Positions 19,693 through 27,610 of a DNA stretch of 31,416 nt are shown one piece after another (within the stretch, counting starts at the first letter, position 1; each line of letters opens with the position of its first letter). Source of the stretch: a virus; IMG/VR virus record IMGVR_UViG_3300044858_000847, positions 1-31,416 of that record, one strand, 5' to 3'. The position numbers and the translations under genes are program-made. The notes below the pieces were generated by a model. That model saw nothing but the letters and a program-made list of their open reading frames with translations, was not told the DNA's origin and did not search any database.

Positions 19693-19931
19693 TGTCTCGC
19701 GCATTAGACAAATTCCAAGGTCAATACGGATTTTCCGTAGGGACGCAAGGAACAGCTACGGCTGGCTATTGGGCGATCCAGATGCTTGAGAATACCACGT
19801 TTAGTGCGATTAGCGGCAGGTTCGATGGTACTCTGACAGGCGTTACGATTGGCTCTGGCAACATCATCTATGGCGAGTTCAACAGCTACACGGCTGGAAC
19901 TGGCAAGGTGATCGGCTACATAGCTGGTTAA
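19692..19931 (+). CDS. Small virion-region protein (decoration-like)
   Basis: This 79-residue protein shares its start base with the previous stop. The order FQGQYGFSVGTQGTATAGYW, AIQMLENTTFSAISG, TLTGVTIGSGNIIYGEFNSY and GKVIGYIAG resembles small phage structural proteins that wrap a beta sandwich. I recall several such genes beside capsid genes. Gly/Thr/Ser richness and lack of Cys support an extracellular virion location. The exact role is not known. Confidence 0.62.
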   Translation: MSRALDKFQGQYGFSVGTQGTATAGYWAIQMLENTTFSAISGRFDGTLTGVTIGSGNIIYGEFNSYTAGTGKVIGYIAG

Positions 19932-19947
19932 TGATTCAAGCAACCAC

Positions 19948-19975
19948 ATCGCCAAAGGTTCTATCCCTTGGCGAT
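19948..19975 (+). terminator. Hairpin, 11-bp stem with one mismatch
   Basis: ATCGCCAAAGG (19948-19958) pairs with CCCTTGGCGAT (19965-19975) around a TTCTAT loop, with one A-C mismatch. A moderately T-rich run follows (TGATTGCATTGTTATTTT). It lies between two small virion genes and is the second strong hairpin in this block, so it may be a weak intrinsic terminator or processing site. Confidence 0.55.
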
Positions 19976-19993
19976 TGATTGCATTGTTATTTT

Positions 19994-20341
19994 ATGCCCT
20001 CGCTAAGTCTTAACATTGGACTAAACAACGGAAGAAAACTTCCCTTTGGCGGCGGGGCTGCGCCTAGTGGGATTCCTGTGGCGAGTACGACTATGGTTGT
20101 TGTGTCTGGTTCGCCAGATGGGTTTAACGGAACATACCTAAAGTTGACCGCAACCCAATGGCAACAAATTCTTGATTCGAATAAGAACTTGATTTGGGAT
20201 TCTCCAGATGCGGCAATTCCAAACAGATGGTCGCTCGTAAACTTAGATACAAACGCCATCGCAACGCATCAAACTTGGAGCGACCAAACTCAAATTCCTT
20301 CGTCTGGTTGGCCCAATGGAGAGACCATCGCCGCCGCTTGA
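19994..20341 (+). CDS. Virion-region hypothetical protein
   Basis: I chose ATG 19994 (115 residues) over TTG 19979, which lies directly after the hairpin. It begins MPSLSLNIGLNNGRKLPFGG and contains MVVVSGSPDGFNGTYLKLTA, then LIWDSPDAAIPNRWSLVNLD. Short strands with Gly/Pro turns suggest a carbohydrate-binding-like or beta-sandwich fold. The VSG-PDGFNGTY pattern recalls phage tip or fibre modules. No function is proven. Confidence 0.58.
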   Translation: MPSLSLNIGLNNGRKLPFGGGAAPSGIPVASTTMVVVSGSPDGFNGTYLKLTATQWQQILDSNKNLIWDSPDAAIPNRWSLVNLDTNAIATHQTWSDQTQIPSSGWPNGETIAAA

Positions 20342-20381
20342 TGAACCCCACCTAGCGTGTTAAACTAAAAAGGACAAATAT

Positions 20382-20798
20382 ATGGGCCGCCAATGGAACA
20401 CGATTATTGAGAGTTTAGGACCGCTTTCTGGCGGCACTGGCTTATCGATCAACGCTAACCTAACCGAGTTAGAGGCGTTGGTTACAACGCTCCAGGCAGA
20501 CGTTGCCGATGGCGTGCGCATCCCCAACGCCACAACTGGCGGAACAGGACCTACCGATTTCACCTCGACTAGCTACGGCACGATTGCAACGGCAAGCACT
20601 GGTAGGCTTGGATGCACAATCTTCAATTCTGGACCAGGTAACCTCCACGTTATGCTAGGCACAGCAACTGCCAGCACAACAGCCTTCAGCGTCAGACTAA
20701 GTGCTGGAGACTACTACGAAGTCCCATTCAACTACACTGGATTGATTGGCGGAATCTTTGCCACGGCTGGAACTGCTGAAGTGACGCAGTTAAGCTAG
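20382..20798 (+). CDS. Virion protein with C-terminal beta-sandwich module
   Basis: AAAGGAC precedes this 138-residue gene. The N-terminal half is helical with a heptad-like stretch (NLTELEALVTTLQADVADGV, about 27-46). The C-terminal half, STGRLGCTIFNSGPGNLHVM, then FSVRLSAGDYYEVPFNYTGL and GIFATAGTAEVTQL, matches a small beta-sandwich module common in phage head and tail proteins, as I recall it. It could be a trimeric decoration or neck fibre protein, with the helix as the trimer stem. Confidence 0.62.
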   Translation: MGRQWNTIIESLGPLSGGTGLSINANLTELEALVTTLQADVADGVRIPNATTGGTGPTDFTSTSYGTIATASTGRLGCTIFNSGPGNLHVMLGTATASTTAFSVRLSAGDYYEVPFNYTGLIGGIFATAGTAEVTQLS

Positions 20799-20807
20799 GA
20801 GTAGGCG

Positions 20808-21743
20808 ATGCCTCTTACTAGAGCCACTCTTCAATCTACTGGGCCTTTTGGAAATCCAGATCAGATTGGATATATAAATTCATCATTTTATAGTGGTTCT
20901 GGTTCGCTTTGCATTTTGCCAGTAACCACAACAAGATTTGATTCTACTGGCCCAACTGGTTTCGGTGATAGAGCCATTTTCTTTTACAGATATTTCTTTG
21001 CTAGACCAACAACGATTAGTGGCGTTTCTCTTGCATTCACTGCAAACACGGCAACCACAAAAACCCTTACATCAATTACTGAAAGCGGAGGTACGGCAAC
21101 AGCAACTTCAACGGCTCATGGGTTTGTTGCTGGGGATAGGATAAGAATCGCTGGCGCTACACCATCAATATACAATGGAACAAAAGTAATCTTAACTGCC
21201 CCAACAGTAGATACGTTCACATTTGCAGTTACGGCTGGCACTGGTTCCGCATCTGGAACAATTACGGCTAGAGAGTTTGTTGGATGTGCAATTTATGATT
21301 ATGACAGAAGCAATCTTTTACCAAGAAACAAGCTGGCCGATTGCGCAATTCTCCCATCAACCTCAAATGTTATAACAAACCTTGATTCAAATATAACGCT
21401 TCCATCTGGAATGCACTGGGTTGGTTTTGGATCATCCAGAAGAGGAAGCAATAATTCTTTCGCTACAATAGTTCAGGGAAATGAAAGCTCGTCTATAGTT
21501 ACCACTATGCTATTTGGTGAAAAAACGGGAGGATTTAGCCAATTTCGAGGTGGAACAGGAGTTTATGCTTTTGATAATGTTTCTAGTCCGTCTTATTTAT
21601 CTGATGGAAATTCTGGATTTGCTCCAGCACTAACTGCTGGATTGCCAGCAAATGGCAGTGCTTTAGTTGGCATTAGATCTGAAACTTCAAGCGGTAATGC
21701 TTGGTTTAGTAAAGTACCATTCCTCGGCCTTGTGGTTGCCTAA
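20808..21743 (+). CDS. Tail-fibre/adhesin-like protein with an inserted FCCH-like module
   Basis: AGGAG lies just upstream. The 311-residue product is Gly/Ser/Thr-rich and contains few charged residues, as in receptor-binding proteins. An inserted unit at about 84-150, ITESGGTATATSTAHGFVAG, then DRIRIAGATPSIYNG and VDTFTFAVTAGTGSASGTIT, matches a repeat often seen in phage fibres and labelled E1-FCCH-like. Flanking sequence (FFYRYFFARPTTISGVSLAF, then SGMHWVGFGSSRRGSN) forms the rest of a beta-rich domain. A/T-ending codon use differs from the capsid genes, hinting at separate origin. It is probably host-contacting. Confidence 0.6.
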   Translation: MPLTRATLQSTGPFGNPDQIGYINSSFYSGSGSLCILPVTTTRFDSTGPTGFGDRAIFFYRYFFARPTTISGVSLAFTANTATTKTLTSITESGGTATATSTAHGFVAGDRIRIAGATPSIYNGTKVILTAPTVDTFTFAVTAGTGSASGTITAREFVGCAIYDYDRSNLLPRNKLADCAILPSTSNVITNLDSNITLPSGMHWVGFGSSRRGSNNSFATIVQGNESSSIVTTMLFGEKTGGFSQFRGGTGVYAFDNVSSPSYLSDGNSGFAPALTAGLPANGSALVGIRSETSSGNAWFSKVPFLGLVVA

Positions 21744-21744
21744 A

Positions 21745-21879
21745 ATGCCCCTCCTCATCCTCACCCTCTTGCTCTGCTCCTGCTCGCCAAAGCCAGCGGA
21801 CAGCAATGTGCTGCCCCGCTATTCGGACATGGGTGCTGCTGCCGATGCTGGAGCAGTAAGTTCTGGTAATGTCAAATGA
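21745..21879 (+). CDS. 44-residue lipoprotein
   Basis: ATG 21745 starts 1 nt after the preceding stop. The product opens MPLLILTLLLCSCSPKPADS: a short hydrophobic signal and a lipobox (LCSC, modified Cys at about 13). The remaining 31 residues are polar (NVLPRYSDMGAAADAGAVSS). It is small enough to be an o-spanin or other outer-membrane lipoprotein. It has no good Shine-Dalgarno and may be coupled to upstream translation. It overlaps the next gene by ATGA. Confidence 0.6.
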   Translation: MPLLILTLLLCSCSPKPADSNVLPRYSDMGAAADAGAVSSGNVK

Positions 21880-22154
21880 AACGCATCGCCATGTGGCTGA
21901 CCAATTTGAGTTTGCGTTTCTTAATGACGGGGCAGGAATACGCTTGTTTCAAGGAGGCGTTAAAGTTTGCCGTGGAGAACAACAACATGGTCAAGGAGAC
22001 GAAGTACATTGGCAAGGTAAAGCATCTCCTATCTGTCAACAGAAGCATCAAGCGGATTGTCGAGGAAGGTCGAGATCGGGACGAGGTTGTGGATGCCGTT
22101 GTCCATCTTGCGGTTTCACTAAGATACCTGGAGGGTAAAGGTCGTGAGTCTTGA
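21876..22154 (+). CDS. Helical hypothetical protein
   Basis: This 92-residue protein starts in an ATGA overlap with the lipoprotein gene. It begins MKRIAMWLTNLSLRFLMTGQ, weakly amphipathic, and continues with charged helices (EALKFAVENNNMVKETKYIG, then SIKRIVEEGRDRDEVVDAVV). No domain is recognised. The basic, hydrophobic start could contact membrane but is not a clear transmembrane segment. It belongs to a three-gene group with the lipoprotein and the coiled-coil membrane protein. Confidence 0.58.
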   Translation: MKRIAMWLTNLSLRFLMTGQEYACFKEALKFAVENNNMVKETKYIGKVKHLLSVNRSIKRIVEEGRDRDEVVDAVVHLAVSLRYLEGKGRES

Positions 22155-22392
22155 TGAGGTATACGATCTTAAAGATAGGGTTGCCAGCGTGTCAGAGCGA
22201 CTTGCTAGGATGGAGGAACGCCAGATGACGCTGATCTCGATGCTAGAAAGGTCACTTGCTTTTCACGGGGATGTTGCTAATAGATTAGGTGCGCTAGAAC
22301 ACTTGCGGACCAAGGTTCTGGCTGTAGCTGGGCTGATAGGGCTTGCTTGCTCAATGGCCTGGGATGTCCTTAAAAACCGCCTTTCTAACTAG
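22144..22392 (+). CDS. Coiled-coil protein with C-terminal membrane helix (XhlA-like layout)
   Basis: GTG 22144 is preceded by GGAGGG with about 8 nt spacing. The 82-residue product has a long N-terminal coiled coil, DEVYDLKDRVASVSERLARM and EERQMTLISMLERS, then a loop. A C-terminal hydrophobic segment VLAVAGLIGLACSMAWDVL (about 58-76) precedes KNRLSN. Coiled coil plus one C-terminal membrane helix is the layout of haemolysin XhlA and some phage holin accessories. With the lipoprotein upstream this may be a second membrane-acting set. Confidence 0.62.
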   Translation: MSLDEVYDLKDRVASVSERLARMEERQMTLISMLERSLAFHGDVANRLGALEHLRTKVLAVAGLIGLACSMAWDVLKNRLSN

Positions 22393-22400
22393 GAGACTAA

Positions 22401-23216
22401 ATGCCCACACTTGGAACACAGACCATTAGTAGTAGCTTTGCACAGCTTCTCAAGACCTTCACTACTGGTGGGCTTGACGGCACGTTGCAGGTTGTTACCG
22501 ATGGTGATGACACGTCTTCGGCTCTATCGCTATCTACTACTGGCGTAAAAAGCACTGGATCGTTTGCTGTCGATGGAGCATCAATCCTTACTGGTGCTGT
22601 TACTTTTGGATCAAACATCACAGCATCAACTGGTACGGCCACGATTGGTACTCTGTTCGCATCTGGCCCAGCGACCTTTGGAACTAGCATTACAGCCTCT
22701 ACTGGCACGGCCACGATTGGCACTCTGTCAGCAGGTACGGCTACAATTTCTACGGCCACAATTAGCACTGCCACAATTCCCAACATTCTTGGCGTTTCCA
22801 CCTTCGCTACTGGCTTTACTTCTTCTACTGGCACAAACACGCTGGGTACGATTGCCTCCACGACGATCAGCAATACTGGCTTGGCAACAACTGGCACGCT
22901 CCAGGTTGGGGCAAGTGGTCCGAAGCTAACTGCGGTCAGCTTTGGCACAGCAGCGTTTACCTCTGCTACAGTTGCACAACATAACTCAGCAGATGCTACA
23001 ACTGGTAGCTTTGGTTTAACTGGTGTCGCGCTTGGAGATATGATTATCGGTTCATTAAACTCGCTAGGCTCGGCTACTGGCACAGTTAATATTGTCTTGT
23101 CTCTTTATCCAGCAGCAACAGATTTTGTTAAATACTCAATCCAAAACCAAGGCTCAACTGCTGGCACAATCCCTGCTGGCACATTCTTTGCAACCGCACT
23201 GAGGTTTACAGCTTAA
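22401..23216 (+). CDS. Repetitive tail-fibre-like protein
   Basis: AGGAGACTAA precedes the ATG. The 271-residue product is dominated by Thr/Ser/Ala/Gly and a near-repeated unit containing ITASTGTATIGTL, whose DNA copies start at 22620 and 22692 (72 nt, 24 residues apart). A shorter ATIST repeat follows. The C-terminal 100 residues are less repetitive (FGLTGVALGDMIIGSLNSLG, then YSIQNQGSTAGTIPAGTFFA), resembling a virion-attached beta module. Such repeats typically form beta-helical or triple-beta shafts. It is followed directly by the adhesin gene. Host-side function is inferred. Confidence 0.68.
   Translation: MPTLGTQTISSSFAQLLKTFTTGGLDGTLQVVTDGDDTSSALSLSTTGVKSTGSFAVDGASILTGAVTFGSNITASTGTATIGTLFASGPATFGTSITASTGTATIGTLSAGTATISTATISTATIPNILGVSTFATGFTSSTGTNTLGTIASTTISNTGLATTGTLQVGASGPKLTAVSFGTAAFTSATVAQHNSADATTGSFGLTGVALGDMIIGSLNSLGSATGTVNIVLSLYPAATDFVKYSIQNQGSTAGTIPAGTFFATALRFTA
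22620..22727 (+). repeat. 72-nt-period repeat within tail-fibre gene
   Basis: Two 36-nt units (22620-22655 and 22692-22727) encode the same TASTGTATIGTL string with only a few silent or near-silent changes. They sit 72 nt apart. The pattern suggests expansion of shaft repeats by duplication. Confidence 0.7.
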
Positions 23217-23217
23217 T

Positions 23218-24513
23218 ATGGCAAACATAATCAATCGTCAGCAGACCTTCTCCACCAACGGCACGGTTACTGCGGCTGGCCTGCATAACCTAATTGATAC
23301 CGCGCTTGTCAATTCTGCGATCATTAAGAACCAACAAGAGATCACAACCATTGGTACGGCTGACTTGCTCCTAATCGCGCCAGACAGCGTTGACTCTTCA
23401 CTAGCCCCACGGAAGGTAACGGTTCAGAATCTTCTTGATGATGGACTTACTTCTGGAACTTTTACAACCCTTAATCTTACTGGTGCGTTGACATACGGTA
23501 CGGCTACTGGAAATAGGACAGTAAGCACAAGCGCAACTATTACCACTGGCACGATTCCAAACCTTACCGCTGGAACAACGACATCTACTGTTGCAACGAT
23601 TACTACTGGAACAATCCCAACCCTTACGGCTGGTACTACAACTGGAACTGCTGGAATCTTCACGTCTGGAACAGTTGCTACGCTTAACAGCACAACTGGA
23701 ACTATCACCAACCTTTCCACAACCCTTGCTGGTGACTTTACGATTAGCCAAGGGACAGGGACGCTTGGAACTTCTGGTGCAACTCTTGGGACTTATGGTG
23801 GATCAACATCTATCCCAAGCATTGTAGTTGATGCGAAGGGAAGAGTTACATCAGCTTCGACTTCCGCTATTTCAAGTTCTGGCCTTGTGGCGCAAAGAGT
23901 TTACACAACAACATCCACATGGACCAAGCCATCCTCTCTAACAAGAATTAAGGTTACAGTTGTTGGTGGTGGAGCTTCTGCTGGCCCATCTGTTGCAACA
24001 GGCGCAAGTCAGCAGTCTGGCGGAGGTGGGGGCGGTTCTGGTGGTGCATCTATAAAATTGATCGAAGCCGCAGATCTTGGTGCAACCATAACGGCAACCA
24101 TTGGAACTGGTGGAGTTGGTCAAAGTGCTGGAATTGGAATAGCTGGGGCAACATCTTCATTTGGAACACATTGTTCAGCTACTGGAGGATCTCCAGGTGC
24201 TGGATCAGCGGCTGCATCCGCATGGAATGCAGACGGTGGTGCTGGCGGGGCGGGATCTGATGGAAACATAAATTTTGATGGTGGTTCTGGTAACTGTGCT
24301 GCTGGAGGAACATTTGGTGCTGAAGGAGCAGGCGGAGGAGGAGGATCAACAATTTTTGGAGGAGGCGGAAAGGCATCCCCGATTGGAGCTGCTGGCGGTG
24401 CTGGTCGTGGTTATGGTGCTGGTGGCGGCGGAGGAGCAAACAATCAAAACACTGGATCTGTTGACGGAGGATCTGGGAAAGCTGGAATTATTATTGTGGA
24501 GGAATACGCATGA
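23218..24513 (+). CDS. Tail fibre/adhesin with C-terminal glycine-rich domain
   Basis: This protein probably binds the host receptor. The 431 residues divide into three parts. An N-terminal attachment module (NRQQTFSTNGTVTAAGLHNL, then IAPDSVDSSLAPRKVTVQNL) is followed by Thr/Gly shaft repeats of 20 residues (ATITTGTIPNLTAGTTTSTV, then a near copy) up to IVVDAKGRVTSAST. The C-terminal domain opens YTTTSTWTKPSSLTRIKVTV and VGGGA, then has Gly-rich blocks to the end (GKAGIIIVEEYA). STWTKP followed by VTVVGGGG and glycine runs is the signature of phage glycine-rich adhesins, comparable in type to the polyglycine sandwich of S16 gp38. The segments between glycine runs are likely the variable contact loops. 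Confidence 0.78.
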   Translation: MANIINRQQTFSTNGTVTAAGLHNLIDTALVNSAIIKNQQEITTIGTADLLLIAPDSVDSSLAPRKVTVQNLLDDGLTSGTFTTLNLTGALTYGTATGNRTVSTSATITTGTIPNLTAGTTTSTVATITTGTIPTLTAGTTTGTAGIFTSGTVATLNSTTGTITNLSTTLAGDFTISQGTGTLGTSGATLGTYGGSTSIPSIVVDAKGRVTSASTSAISSSGLVAQRVYTTTSTWTKPSSLTRIKVTVVGGGASAGPSVATGASQQSGGGGGGSGGASIKLIEAADLGATITATIGTGGVGQSAGIGIAGATSSFGTHCSATGGSPGAGSAAASAWNADGGAGGAGSDGNINFDGGSGNCAAGGTFGAEGAGGGGGSTIFGGGGKASPIGAAGGAGRGYGAGGGGGANNQNTGSVDGGSGKAGIIIVEEYA

Positions 24514-24686
24514 GGCTTGCTCTTGTAGAACAAGATGGACGAGTCGCACAAGTTGAAGACGCTTCCTTTGATGTAAGCACATCGCTTCAATGGATACCAT
24601 GTCCAGACAATATAGTTGCTGGATTATGGGAATATAATGGTTCTTCATTTGTAGAGATACCGCGCTACACAAGCATTACTGAATAA
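24510..24686 (+). CDS. Small protein after the adhesin (tail-fibre-associated)
   Basis: ATG 24510 overlaps the adhesin stop (ATGA) with GTGGAGG upstream. The 58-residue product reads MRLALVEQDGRVAQVEDASF, then LQWIPCPDNIVAGLWEYNGS and SFVEIPRY. Small proteins with VxQV, then F---P-LQWV-CPD-V--GW-Y-GS-F are frequent beside phage fibres in my experience and may act as a fibre chaperone or tip cap. The role is inferred. It has one Cys and no signal peptide. Its stop overlaps the next start (TAATG). Confidence 0.68.
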   Translation: MRLALVEQDGRVAQVEDASFDVSTSLQWIPCPDNIVAGLWEYNGSSFVEIPRYTSITE

Positions 24687-25384
24687 TGACCCTAACTGAA
24701 ATCGCTCAGTACGCTGGCGAGAAGGTTGGTAAGACCGACTCGGATACGCTTACCTTTTTGCAGAAAGCCGCAAGCCTAGCCTATCGGCGCGTATGGGACT
24801 TTGCCCCTTGGCGTGAGACTGTCACCAACTCCACCTATTCAGTTGGCACGAATCGTTTAATCACGCTTGGTAGCAATGTCGAGACACCTCTCTCGGTGGC
24901 CTACAACGATGCAGAGGTTGACCCGATTGATCTGGCCACGATCATCAGCCAAGACCCAGGTTTGCTTGACGATGCGCGGACTGGCGATCCAGACACCTAT
25001 CATTTTACTGGCCGTAACAGCAGTGGCGTTGCGGAGCTAAACCTTTACCCAAGGCTTGCCACATCTGGCACAATCCCATTGCGTGTTGTGGAAAAGCTGA
25101 AATGCCTTACCCGCACCAATGTTATCGTTGACTTTCCTCCATCCCAAGCCGCGCTGGATGACGAGCTTCGCTTGCCCCACGTTCATCACTTGGTTCTAGC
25201 CTTGACTCATTCCGATGCCCTAGAGCGTGAACGGCAGTATGCCAAGGCGCAGGCCATCACGCAGACTGCCAACTCTGACCTTGCGGCTATGGCTAACTAC
25301 GAGTTGAGCCAGGTTGGCGGCATCAAGCAGATCACTCCGCAAAGTTTAGGCGAGCTAACCATAGAAGAAATGTTCTCGGCGTAA
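24686..25384 (+). CDS. Head-tail adaptor-like protein (tail tubular A/gp11 position)
   Basis: This 232-residue protein opens MTLTEIAQYAGEKVGKTDSD, then TLTFLQKAASLAYRRVWDFA and PWRETVTNSTYSVG. The small helical start with a WDFAPWR aromatic turn resembles phage adaptor proteins that dock onto the portal. The rest is a mixed beta region and a helical tail (HHLVLALTHSDALERERQYA). It is followed by a large propeller-type tail gene, the order found in T7-like and P22-like neck genes. Family identity is uncertain; a neck or tail location is likely. Confidence 0.6.
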   Translation: MTLTEIAQYAGEKVGKTDSDTLTFLQKAASLAYRRVWDFAPWRETVTNSTYSVGTNRLITLGSNVETPLSVAYNDAEVDPIDLATIISQDPGLLDDARTGDPDTYHFTGRNSSGVAELNLYPRLATSGTIPLRVVEKLKCLTRTNVIVDFPPSQAALDDELRLPHVHHLVLALTHSDALERERQYAKAQAITQTANSDLAAMANYELSQVGGIKQITPQSLGELTIEEMFSA

Positions 25385-25393
25385 AGGAGGCTT

Positions 25394-27244
25394 ATGCCTT
25401 ATTACAGCGACAATTTGGACGATGTTCTGTCCTTTGACGGAATACGCAATTTTACTGGCGGTCAAGCCAGCGGTCTACAATCCGACCTACTAGCCGAGAA
25501 CCAAGTACAAGAGTTGTACAATATGACCCTTTCGCCAAAGGGTAATCTTGAGACTCGCGTTGGAGCAACAAGCTTTGCTACTGGCGCAACCAGCGGGTTA
25601 GCCTCTGTCGGCGGGATGCGCTACTACGAGACATCCGCATACCAGCAATTGCTTACTGTTACTGGTGGGAAATTTTACAGCATTGAATCAAGCGGAAGCG
25701 CAACTCCTCATATTGGATACCAAGAATGGGCCAATACAAACATAACTTGGACAGCAGAGCAGGTTCAATGGCGTGACGGCTACAGCGTGGCAGAAGACAT
25801 TGAGGTATCTTTTGCACAGTTTGTTGACAAGATGTTTCTATCTGATTCCGATAGTGACCTACACTTTTGGGATGGAACTGCGGTTGAAAGGCAGGGCGGC
25901 AAGGTTAGGGCGATCACGGTAACAACTGGCGGCAGTGGTTATACCAGCGCAACCGCAATCATTACTGGCCCTACACTTGGCGGTACGATGCCAGAACTGA
26001 TTACCCTAGTAGCTGGAGGTGCTGTTACTGGAGTTACGGTTGTTAATGGTGGTTCTGGCTACATAACCGCACCTACAGTTACAATCATTGGTGACGGCTC
26101 TGGTGCTACTGCTACAGCCACAGTCAGCGCGCCTCCAGCGGGTATTAGGATTTTGGTCAACGCTGAGAATAGACTGTTCGGCGTTGGCTCTGGTGCGAAT
26201 AGAAACACGCTTTATGCCTCTGACATCCTTGATCCTTCTGTATGGGCATCAACCAACAGCATCGTTGTCAACGGCGATGACGGAGATCAGATTACGGCAG
26301 TTGTGCCTTACTACAAGAATAGGCTGATCGTATTCAAGAAGCGCAGAGTGTTCCAGGTTGATATTCCTAGCGATGCAACATCTGGCGCAGATTGGATTGT
26401 TTCGATCATTTCAAACAATACTGGATGCGTGGCAACTGGAACGGCGGTGCAAGTAAGCAGCGACATTCTATTCCTATCCGATAACGGCATCAGATCGCTT
26501 GTTCGGTCTGTGGCGGATGACTTCAGCTCGGTTGGAATACCAGTTTCAGAGATAGTCAAGGATGTGATTCAGAGCATCAATACGGATTCTATTAGGGTAG
26601 CTACTGCGATCTACTACGACAACCGCTACTTCCTTGCCATACCTACTGGATCAAACGATTACAACGACACGCTCTTGGTTTACAATACTGCCCTAGGCGC
26701 ATTCGAGGGAACTTGGAGTCCGCAGGTTATGCAGTTCACGCTGACGAACTTTAATCAAGAAGGCTCTAGGGCGATGTTTAAGAAGACCAATGGGATCATT
26801 GAGAAATACTCTGGGTACAAGTCTCCAGCGGGAACTACATCTGCTGATTATCAAGATGCTGGAACTGACTACGAATCTTATGTCCGCACCAAGGACTTTA
26901 ATTTTGGAGATCCTTTCTCTCTAAAGTATGGAAGTCATTTTGAGGTTATCTTTGACAATTCTTATTCCAATGATGCCACTGTAGCAATCCAGCGAGACAT
27001 TGACGTTGGTGATATTGACGTTGCATCCAACATCAATATTGCAAGTTCGGTTCTAACACTCCCATTCGTGCTTCCAGCCGTCCTTCCGACATCAGTTAAG
27101 AAAAAGCTTGCAGGCGATCTTAGGGCATACGAAAAGTGGCGGTTGATTAACATTAAGATTTCCACGCCAGCAAACAAGATGGCGATCCGCCAGATCACGG
27201 CTGCAGCCAATCCAGACACAATCCAGATCCAGCAAACAATATGA
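25394..27244 (+). CDS. Tail hub/nozzle-like beta-propeller protein
   Basis: AAAGGAGG precedes the ATG. The 616-residue product starts with DGIRNFTGGQASGLQSDLLA, then AENQVQELYNMTLSPKGNLE, typical of podovirus stopper/nozzle proteins. Repeated blades are suggested by FVDKMFLSDSDSDLHFWDGT, then VPYYKNRLIVFKKRRVFQVD, then SDILFLSDNGIRSLV and DNRYFLAIPTGSNDYNDTLL. An inserted Gly-rich unit at about 175-245 has two GGSGY-T-AP/A-V-I copies, a common phage surface module. The C-terminal part is strand-rich. It likely forms the end of the tail channel. Confidence 0.68.
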   Translation: MPYYSDNLDDVLSFDGIRNFTGGQASGLQSDLLAENQVQELYNMTLSPKGNLETRVGATSFATGATSGLASVGGMRYYETSAYQQLLTVTGGKFYSIESSGSATPHIGYQEWANTNITWTAEQVQWRDGYSVAEDIEVSFAQFVDKMFLSDSDSDLHFWDGTAVERQGGKVRAITVTTGGSGYTSATAIITGPTLGGTMPELITLVAGGAVTGVTVVNGGSGYITAPTVTIIGDGSGATATATVSAPPAGIRILVNAENRLFGVGSGANRNTLYASDILDPSVWASTNSIVVNGDDGDQITAVVPYYKNRLIVFKKRRVFQVDIPSDATSGADWIVSIISNNTGCVATGTAVQVSSDILFLSDNGIRSLVRSVADDFSSVGIPVSEIVKDVIQSINTDSIRVATAIYYDNRYFLAIPTGSNDYNDTLLVYNTALGAFEGTWSPQVMQFTLTNFNQEGSRAMFKKTNGIIEKYSGYKSPAGTTSADYQDAGTDYESYVRTKDFNFGDPFSLKYGSHFEVIFDNSYSNDATVAIQRDIDVGDIDVASNINIASSVLTLPFVLPAVLPTSVKKKLAGDLRAYEKWRLINIKISTPANKMAIRQITAAANPDTIQIQQTI

Positions 27245-27609
27245 CGGCTGTTGAGTATATTGAGCAAAGCGGTGTTCCAGAGGCTATGTGGCCTAACCTG
27301 GCTGAGTGGTTTGGTTGGTTTGAGAAGCAAGGGATGGTTGGCATTGTCGAGGATAAGGATGGTATTGCAGGCGTGGCTTTGGCTAGGTGCATCAAGGATG
27401 GGCAAGAGCCTAAGCATTATGTGCATAGCGAAGACGGTGAGAATGTGTTTGTTGATTTGACTATCTCCTCAAAAGGTGCTAAATCCTTGAGATGCTTGCT
27501 GTTGCTCCTTTGGGAGCGTTTTGGTCCTCGCAAGCGGATCACATTCAATCGTTCTGGTAAACCAAGGAGTTATGACTATATGAGTTTTATGCGAAAGGCT
27601 AGAGTTTAA
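27241..27609 (+). CDS. Small protein, possible GNAT-like internal virion protein
   Basis: This 122-residue protein overlaps the previous stop (ATGA). GWFEKQGMVGIVEDKDGIAG, then VALARCIKDG, and later FVDLTISSKGAKSLRCLLLL, then RKRITFNRSGKPRSYDYMSF suggest an alpha/beta fold like acyltransferase-type (GNAT) proteins. T7 gp13 has a comparable fold and lies among internal virion genes. The acetyl-CoA loop is not obvious, so catalytic activity is doubtful. It may be a structural or regulatory relative. Confidence 0.5.
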   Translation: MTAVEYIEQSGVPEAMWPNLAEWFGWFEKQGMVGIVEDKDGIAGVALARCIKDGQEPKHYVHSEDGENVFVDLTISSKGAKSLRCLLLLLWERFGPRKRITFNRSGKPRSYDYMSFMRKARV

Positions 27610-27610
27610 T

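Noticed and set aside
22397-23083. Minus-strand open frame of 228 codons
   Set aside because: It mirrors the Thr/Ala/Gly repeats of the fibre gene and consists of Val/Pro/Ala repeats, so it is a reading-frame shadow.
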